Source of the DNA: Aphis gossypii | Lineage: Eukaryota > Arthropoda > Insecta > Hemiptera > Aphididae | Direction of reading: 5' to 3' | Assembly: GCF_020184175.1 (NCBI RefSeq) | Contig: NC_065531.1 | Location: 55,325,213-55,389,212, forward strand | DNA length: 64,000 nt | Part shown: positions 24,301 to 33,300 of the stretch, piece after piece | Position numbering within the stretch: the stretch's first letter is position 1 | Layout of the letters: each line of letters starts with the position of its first letter | Notes under the pieces: generated by a model | Told to the model about the DNA's origin: nothing | What the model saw: only the letters and a program-made list of their open reading frames with translations | Database searches by the model: none | Program-made: the position numbers and the translations under genes

Positions 24301-27300
24301 AGCTAGCTATGCATATATTATATAGTATAAATTAAAAATACTCATTACTCACTTAAAATCTAGGTGATCATAAAAAATCAACATACCAACACAGATAATT
24401 TTCTTACCATCAAGCTTCATAATAGGTTGATTCACTCTAAATTTACTAATGGAGCTACACGTGATCTACTGAGCGTAAATTTACTATATTACGAACTTGT
24501 AAAACGGAGATAACACAAGGGACGTAGCAAGAACCAGTAGCGCCCCTGGTAGAATACTATATCTGCGCCCCCTCATCCAATTTTTTTTCTACTACCATAA
24601 AAATATAAAATGCTCTTTATTTTAAAAAAAATGTGTATGGTTTCCAACAGTCGGGAGTACTAGGGCAGTGCTATATAAATAAATACCATATCTTGGTTTT
24701 CAACATGCGATTGCTTTACGATAAGAGGACAAGATAAATAACATATTTTTATTTTTGTAAGTTATCATGTATGAATTGAGAATACCACTTGACGAAATTT
24801 CGCCCCTAGTAAATGCCCTTAAGGTGCCTAGCTACGGCGCTGGACAACACATGTGGGTGAAAGCACATCAAAATTAAACTAAATAAAATTTCCTTCAAAT
24901 ATTGAGAACTGCTACTTGCACATTTTTTTATGATGTTTGTCATGAGTTCTACTGTGCCTGGTGCTTGTTGATTAATCTACATAACACAATATTTTAATCA
25001 ATCATTTAATATGACTTCCAAGATTCCATGTTATGAGTGTAGATAATTATGGTTTTTAAAATCTTTACAATTAAATAATAAAATTAAAGTAATAGGCAAT
25101 TTCATTCCATTTTATATTGTTGATATTGGAGCTATATGTGTATTATGAGAATAAAATGAAAAAACTGACTTTAAGAAAATTAATTAGGAATGGCATAAAT
25201 GCTGATGTCCTAATACATATTTTTTTAATGCATTTATTATTGGATTTTTTTTAGCATTGGATAAAACTGGAACTTCGGCCAAATATAGCAATTTGTTCTT
25301 TGCTAATAAAATTAGATGAAGAAAATGATAACTGTAGACCATTATTTGTAATTGTGAATGCTGGTGTAAATTTTAATATGATGGAAGAAGTTAATCGCGT
25401 TGTAATAAATTCTTTGGATCGATGTTTAGAACTTTTGCATTCAGTGAATAAAGTAATTTGAAATATTATAATAAATATATTATTTTACTTTAACTTATTG
25501 GAAAAGATAGAAAATTATAGCTATAAACCGGGAATAAGTTATGACTCTAATTTATCATATCCTGGATAAGTTTTAAGTTACCAATAAACTACCCAGTAGG
25601 TAAAATCATAAATTAGGTTAGGTTATACTCTTATTATACTCTATTCAGTTTAAGTTGAATAAGTTGATCTACTTGTCAGACTGTGATAGTTAACAACGGT
25701 CAGCAACATCAGCAACAAATCATGGATTACCTGTAACAATCAGAGAGTTCAATTGTTTCAACGTTTAAGTAATGTGTGAAAAGTGAAAAGTGTAAGTGGG
25801 TTAACTTAAACTGAATAGAGTATAGTATAGTCATATAGAGCTCAGAAGTTAGTAACTAAAAATGCATTCATATATGTATTTGAATATGACAAAATCTTCA
25901 ATTAGAAAATTTTATTTCAGTGCCATAAATGTATAGAAATAACAATGCGTACTAATAATACAACTTGTATTTTAACTGGATTGAAAGTTGATGTGATGAT
26001 AACAAGTCAAGAATTTGTATCAAACTCATTAACGCCTCAATTTGATGCTGTTCAAGTAACCAATAACCTTGTTATTAATAATTATAAATATTTTTATTTT
26101 TAATCATTAATTAGTTGATTTTAATATTTTATTATTTCAAACATGTTTAGGAATTTCCACCTCAGCCAGAAGTAGAATCAAAAACCAGAGTGGATTCTGA
26201 ATACGCTGTTTATGTTTGGGGTTTAAATGATAAGGGACAACTAGGAGGATTGAATGGATCCAAGATAAAAAAACCCACTTTTAATGAAGCATTAACTGCA
26301 CTTAAGCCAATTGAAATTGTTGGAGGATCAAAATCATTATTTATTGTTTCAAACGAGGGAAAGGTAAACTTACTATAGCTAAACTAAAGTAATTTTTTTT
26401 TCAATATTAATTTACTTATTAAAATCGTTAATTTAGGTGTTTGTGTGTGGAGATAGCAGTGGTGGTCGACTAGGTATACCATTTTGTGGTAAAGTTTGTT
26501 CACCACGACAAATTCCGGGTCTCAGCCAATTTGTTATTAAAAATGTAGCTGTACATTCTGGTGGAAAACATGCAATAGCATTATCATTTGATGGAAAAGT
26601 AAGTAATTTTTTATTGCTTGATATAAAAATTATCAAAGATAGAAAAAATAATTAACGATAATTACTCTACCAAAAATTGAAAAATGTGAATTATTGCACA
26701 TGAAATATTGCTGTACGCTTGATTTTGAACCATATTAAATTAATATGTTTATGTTTGTCAAAAAATTGTCTTTGTTTATTATTTATCAATATTCAAGCCT
26801 AAATGATACATATTTTTTAATTTTGTTATACAGATTTTATCTTGGGGTGATGGTGAAGATGGTAAACTTGGTCATGGTGATACTCTTACTTTGGACACAC
26901 CAAAACTAATTGACTCGTTGTTGTCCAAAAGAATATTTTATATAGCTTGTGGTGGTGCTCATAGTGCTGCAATTACCTCTGAAGGAGAACTTTATACTTG
27001 GGGTCAAGGACAATATGGTCGATTAGGACACGGTGATGAAGTCTCTCAATACACTCCAAAACTTGTAAATTATTAAATTTTTATTAATTATACAGGGTCA
27101 TTATTTTATTCTGTAACCAATCCAAAATCACAATTGATAGTTTCCTAATCCTTTAGTGGAATTTTTCGTTTACGTTTTTCAGCAGCCTATTCCAATAAAA
27201 TGTTTAATCATTTTGCCATATATTTTGCTCTATTTATTACATTAATACCTTGTTTTTCCCTATTTTATCACACCATTTATTATATTTTTTACTATTATAG

Positions 27301-30300
27301 CTATACCTTGCAGTTAATAATTATTATCAGATAATAACATAGTTAAATGCTATTTTCACAATATTATTTTTTTTTATAATATTATTAGTTTTGATTTATA
27401 ACTATATCTATAAAAAATATTTTGCTTATCTTAATAATATAATTTACTTATTTGTATATGTATATTTTTAATTTTTTTTTTTTCATTATTATTCTCAAGA
27501 TTTTGTCTAGTAATATTATACCTCTGGTAAGAGCTTTAGTGCCACTCCCTAGCTATAGCCCTATTATTATGTAAATAATTTACTAACATAATAATATGAT
27601 TTAATATATTTCTTTATCCATCACAGGTCAAAGCGTTTATAGGAATAAACATTATTCAAGTGGCATGTGGAAGTCGAGATGCTCAAACTCTTGCCTTAGA
27701 CGGTGCAGGTAATATCTATTCATGGGGTGATGGAGATTTTGGTAAACTTGGTAGAGGTGGAAGTGATAGTTGTTTTACTCCACGACAAATAGAAAGATTA
27801 GATGGACACGTAGTTACACAAATAGAATGTGGTGCCCAATTTTCTGTTGCATTGACATCAAACGGCCAAGTAAAAATTATTATTTATATTTTTTCATATT
27901 TTTAAATATTTATAATTTTATTTCCATTTATAAGGTGTGGACTTGGGGCAAAGGCGATTATTACAGATTAGGATTAGGTAGTAACGAACATGTAAGAATA
28001 CCAACTTTAGTTACTCAATTCAAATCAAATCCAATTAAATATATTGCTGTTGGTACATTACATTGTATTGCTGTATCTAGACAAGGAGATGTAAGTTGTA
28101 TTTAAGTTCAAATATTTATACTTTAATTTTAATTTTTAATATTTATGATATTTATATTTACTACATTTTCCTATTTTTAATCTTATTAAGTATAATTTCA
28201 GGTCTATTGTTGGGGTGATAATGATCATGGTCAACAAGGTAATGGTGCAACAATTCCTAGCAAGGAACCTAGGATGGTTACTAATTTCAATAACAACAAA
28301 ATAAATCGTGTCGGTTGTGGTTCTTCCCAATCTATTGCCTGGAAATGCCCTGCATTACCAGTGCTAGTGTCTCGTGAATGTGTGAAATTTACTCGAATGA
28401 AAGATTCAATGGGAGCTACAGCTTTATGTATGTATTTAATATTTATCTTAGTATTAGTTTCTATTATTAAATATTTCAATATTAGATGAGAATGTTGAAA
28501 CCAAAATGAAAATTGAAGAAGATCAAAATAATTTTGAAAAGGATTCTTTATCAAGGACCATATTATCATTAGACTCAGCTGCTGCGAAACAAAATGCTCT
28601 TCAGCATGTCTTAAATGCTTTACGAATTACTTTAGCTCGTGAAATTGTACTTGCTGCTCTTGTCTCACCTTCTAATGATGGTAGAATTGTATTTGTTAAT
28701 TATTTTTGAAAAAATTCTTAATTCATTTTCATACGTTTTTAGATGTGAACATAAACCCCGAGATAATTCAATCAGATCAAGGGGGTGGCGAAGCACCTGC
28801 TCCAGTTTTAGATATTAATCTCTTACATTTAGTACGTAAATAAATTTGGCATTTTAAATGACAATACTTTTATTTGTTTAAAATTTTAGAGTAATGTGGT
28901 AACCCCAGACAGTTTAGAAAATTCATTACATGTTCCATCCTCACTTACCACATCAACGAGTACATTGTCTTCAAAGGCAACCAACACTATGTCAATTGTT
29001 GCTGCTACTATAAAATCAAAAAATCAAGTAAATGATTGTTTCAATCAGTGGCGTATTTAGGTTTTTGTCTGGGGGTGAGATATACGTTAGAAAACATAAT
29101 TTCCTCAATGGGGAGGGGGGGTACACTTACCAACATTATTAAACTTACTAGGTAATAAAAAAAAAGACTAAGGGGGGATCTATCCCCTATATCCCACTGT
29201 ATACGCCACTGGCTTCAATTATTGTAAATGTATGCTAAAATTGAAACGTATTTTACAGGTGATTGGATTAAATGACACATCATTGCTTGCCAATAAAACA
29301 GTTGATAGTTTTTTAATTACATTAGATGAAAAAAACATCAGACTATTATTGGACTTGGCAAAATTAGCATCTGTTTATAGGCTTGGCCCAACTGCAGAGT
29401 CTATTTTAATAAATACATTTATTTGTAAGAGAAATAATCTTTTCAATGATAAATAATAAAAATAAACTGAATAATAATGTACAAATTATTCATTTTATAG
29501 CATTTATATACTCTAACAAACATATACAACTATTATTGGAGTATTGTGTGTCAGAGATGGAAACTATTTACACACATTGTTCATTCTTTGTATCACCGCC
29601 TTCAAAACATACAGTTCAGGAGAGTTCTCATCCTTATCAAGATGATACCTATCTATCTGGATATGTATCTGTACCTGGTATTTCAACAAATTTATTTTTT
29701 ATAATTAAATTTCTTCATTTAGAGAATTTATTTTAAAAATATTTAAAACACTATGTACTATTTATAAATTATTTCAAATTTAAAAATATTTTATCTTTAG
29801 GTGCAATTGCTTTATATATTGATTTTAATCAAAACTGTGCAACTGAAAAACTCAAAGATACTCTAACATTAATGGATGGTGCTGAAAATGTCATCAGTGT
29901 ACTATCAGGAAGAGATACAGAATGGACTATACCATTATTCATTCAACGTTAGTAATTTTTATTCAATATTTAATACTTAATAGTAAATACAATTGAATTT
30001 ATTATATGTTAATAAGGTAATGAACTTCATTGGAAATTTATGAGTGACAAATCTTGTAATGGTTGGGGCTGGCGTTTTGTTGTGTATCCAATTATGCCTT
30101 TTACAAGACAAAGTGGTACTGACCGTGAAGTTCTTTCAAGACCGTGTTTACCAGTTGTTCGTAGTTTACTACAAGAATGTCTAAAACGTCTAAACAATCC
30201 ATCACTTAATAAACGACTTACTGCTACATTAGTATTGACATTACATTTAACTGCACTAAGTATGAAATATATTTAATTTTTAAATGAATTATCTTTATTA

Positions 30301-33300
30301 ATTTTTGAAACATTATGAAATAGCTCTTGAAGAAAAAATTTGGTGTATTAAAAATTTAAGTGTACTAATCAAACGTGACCGAGAAATGGTTTGTGATTTA
30401 TTTATCTTACAATATGGAGAAGGTAATGTGATGAAGGTAAGTGATATACTTATCCGTACTGAAGATTTGATGCTTAAGCAATTTGAATATGAAGAAACAG
30501 CTGTATTATGCGGAAAACAACTTTGTTATTCAGAATATTTCAAGGTATTTATTTTACTACCAAACTTAAACTAAAATTTGATAAATATTAATATTTTTTA
30601 TTTTATTTTTTGATAGTCTTTAGTATATATGATGAAATGCTTAAACAGTAGTTTACCTATCTGGCACTTTGATGCGTCTTGGTTTGTAGATTACTGTTTT
30701 GGTATTGATGTGGCTTGGGCTTTGATTAATCGAAAACAAATGCCAAAAGAATTTATTAATCAAGTCCACAAAAAAATAAAATGCATTGATAAAAGTTATG
30801 ATAGAGATGCTGAACATATATTCATCAATAATTCAAAATTCACAAAAGAGCACGATGAACAACTTTTACAGTGGTTAAATAGGTAGTTAACATAAATATA
30901 ATGTAAATTAATAATTATAATTTAATTTATTCTAACCAAAACTATGTTGTTGTTTTTTTAAGTAAACCTGACGATTGGAATATGACTTGGGGAGGAAATG
31001 GTCAAGTAGTATATGTTTGGGGTCACAATCATAGAGGTCAACTGGCATGCATGGATTCTAGTCAAGTTAAAAAACCGTTGGCATGTGATTCATTGTCTAT
31101 TTTGAAGCCCGTTCAAGTCATTGGAGGAGAGCAAACTATGTTTGCAGTTACTTCATATGGAAAAGTATACGCTTCAGGTATATAAATTAACAATATGATT
31201 GCCTTAATTAAATAATATGCATATTAGCACAATAGCTTATAAATATATTTGTACATACAGGATATACTGAAAGTGGACGTCTTGGTATCAGTCCATATAA
31301 TCCAAGAAACCCTTTTGTAGTTACTCCTCAACTTGTCCTAGGCCTTAATAACATAATTAAGGTACTATTTTTTTTATAAAATATTTACATAGTTATTTAT
31401 TTACAATTTATAATTATTTTTGTTAAGGTTGCTGTCAATTCTGGGGGTCGTCATTGTTTAGCTTTATCAAGTACTGGGGAAGTTTTTGCGTGGGGAGATG
31501 GAGATGATGGCAAACTGGGACTTGGAAATAGAATGTAAATGAATTTTTTGTATAACAATTTCACTTTTTTTTCAATAACATACATATTTACAATTTTATA
31601 GTTCACATTCAAAACCTCAACCAGTACAAAGCTTAAATGATAAATGTATTATTGACATTGCTTGTGGTGGTTTCCATTCTGCTGCAATTTCTCGCTATGG
31701 TCATTTGTATACTTGGGGAAAAGGTCGATATGGACGTTTAGGCCATGGCGATTATGAAGATTATCTATACCCAAAAATAGTAAACTATTTACATTAATTA
31801 ATTATGATTGGTATACGCTTTTAGTTCAGTTTAAATATAATAATATTATTTATTATAGTATAAAAACTAAAATATAAATATTCATAAAAATAAAAGAATT
31901 GCTGCACAATATTGTTTTTTCAGGTTCAAGCTTTAGCTAACTATCATGTTGTGAGAGTCGCTTGTGGTAGTGGAGATGCCCAAACAATGTGTATCACTTC
32001 AGATGATAATGTTTGGTCATGGGGTGATGGAGATTATGGAAAACTTGGACACAATATTTCAGATGCATGTAAAGTATGTACAATTATAACTAAAAATACT
32101 GGTAAAAACTAATAAATAATAATAATGTATCATTAATATTTATATGTATTAGTTACCTTGTAAAATTGAATCACTTTCGGGCAAAGGAATCATTCAAATT
32201 GATTGTGGATCACAGTTCTCAGTTGCATTGTCAGCAAACGGAACACTATACACGTGGTAAATAATTAAAACTTTTAATATTATTTATAAATATACATTTT
32301 TATTTTTAGGGGTAAAGGAGATTATTTTAGACTTGGCCATGGATTTAGTGATCATGTACGTAAGCCTAAACCAGTTCAAGGGCTACAGGGCAAAAAAATT
32401 ATTCAATTTTCCACAGGTATAAACAAATTGTATTTTATCAAAGGCTCATAAATATAATTCACCTTGTTATTTAGGATCACTTCATGTGCTAGCATTGACT
32501 GATGATGGAGAGGTATATGCCTGGGGAGATAATGATGAAGGTCAACTGGGTGATGGTACATCACATCCAATTTCAAGACCTCGTCCTATTGCAGCTCTTA
32601 AGGTGAATTAAAATTTGATTAAATATGTACAATTTTGTTTGCTATTATTACTTCTATTTTAATACACAACTTATTTATTAACATTATTTCATGATTTAAA
32701 TATCTTAGGGAAAACGCATTCAACAAGTGAGTTGTGGATCTGCTCATTCATTTGCATGGGCTAGTGAAGAGGCTTGTCATACAGATAATTCGACTCCAAC
32801 TACAATACCACTAGAATATGACTTATTACAAGAATTCAGTGTGCATGAATTAAAAAATCGGTTACTATTTTTACATCATTTTTCAACCATAATCAATCAA
32901 ACTGCATTATTATTTATGCCTATACACGGAGAAATTAGTTTAAATGCAATACGACCATACATGGTATATTCAGTTAAAGAAAGCATCTTTAAAAAAGTAT
33001 GAAAAATATTACTGTAGCTTTTATAAAAAGTATAGAGATAATAATATATTTAATTTGTGTTCAGGTACTTCAATTATCAATGGTTAGAGAACAGCGACAT
33101 GGACCAATGTTCGAATTAAATAGAATTAGAACACGTAAAACACGAAAATCAACATGTAATGATTATATGCATACAGTATTTGGACAAATGGTGAACAATA
33201 TGGACTTTCTAGATGAAGATTCTTTATTTTTGTGTCATCGTGTATGGAAAGTTCAATTTGTTGGTTAGTTTAATATATTTATGAATACTAATTTAAAAAA

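Larger units (their letters stand above)
19945..26055 (+). other. HERC2 exons 42-44: DOC/APC10 domain split by a 5.1-kb intron
   Basis: Exons 19945-20105, 25255-25452, 25921-26055 encode residues 2,410-2,574. The segment SAEESLLTNLFDWKSDSRWTS corresponds to the substrate-facing start of the APC10-like jelly roll (human SRLIDGSEPCWQS). It is followed by HWIKLELRPNIAI and CHKCIEITMR (human HWIRLEIFPDVLV, YHRYIEIAIK). Intron 42 (20,106-25,254) separates the two halves. Phase is zero on both sides and the join reads GV/HW, so the domain is intact. Confidence 0.88.

Noticed and set aside
28136..28569. Minus-strand frames opposite HERC2 exon 50 and similar frames at 7,571, 19,485, 26,433 and 34,253
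   Set aside because: They are shadows of conserved HERC2 exons on the opposite strand.
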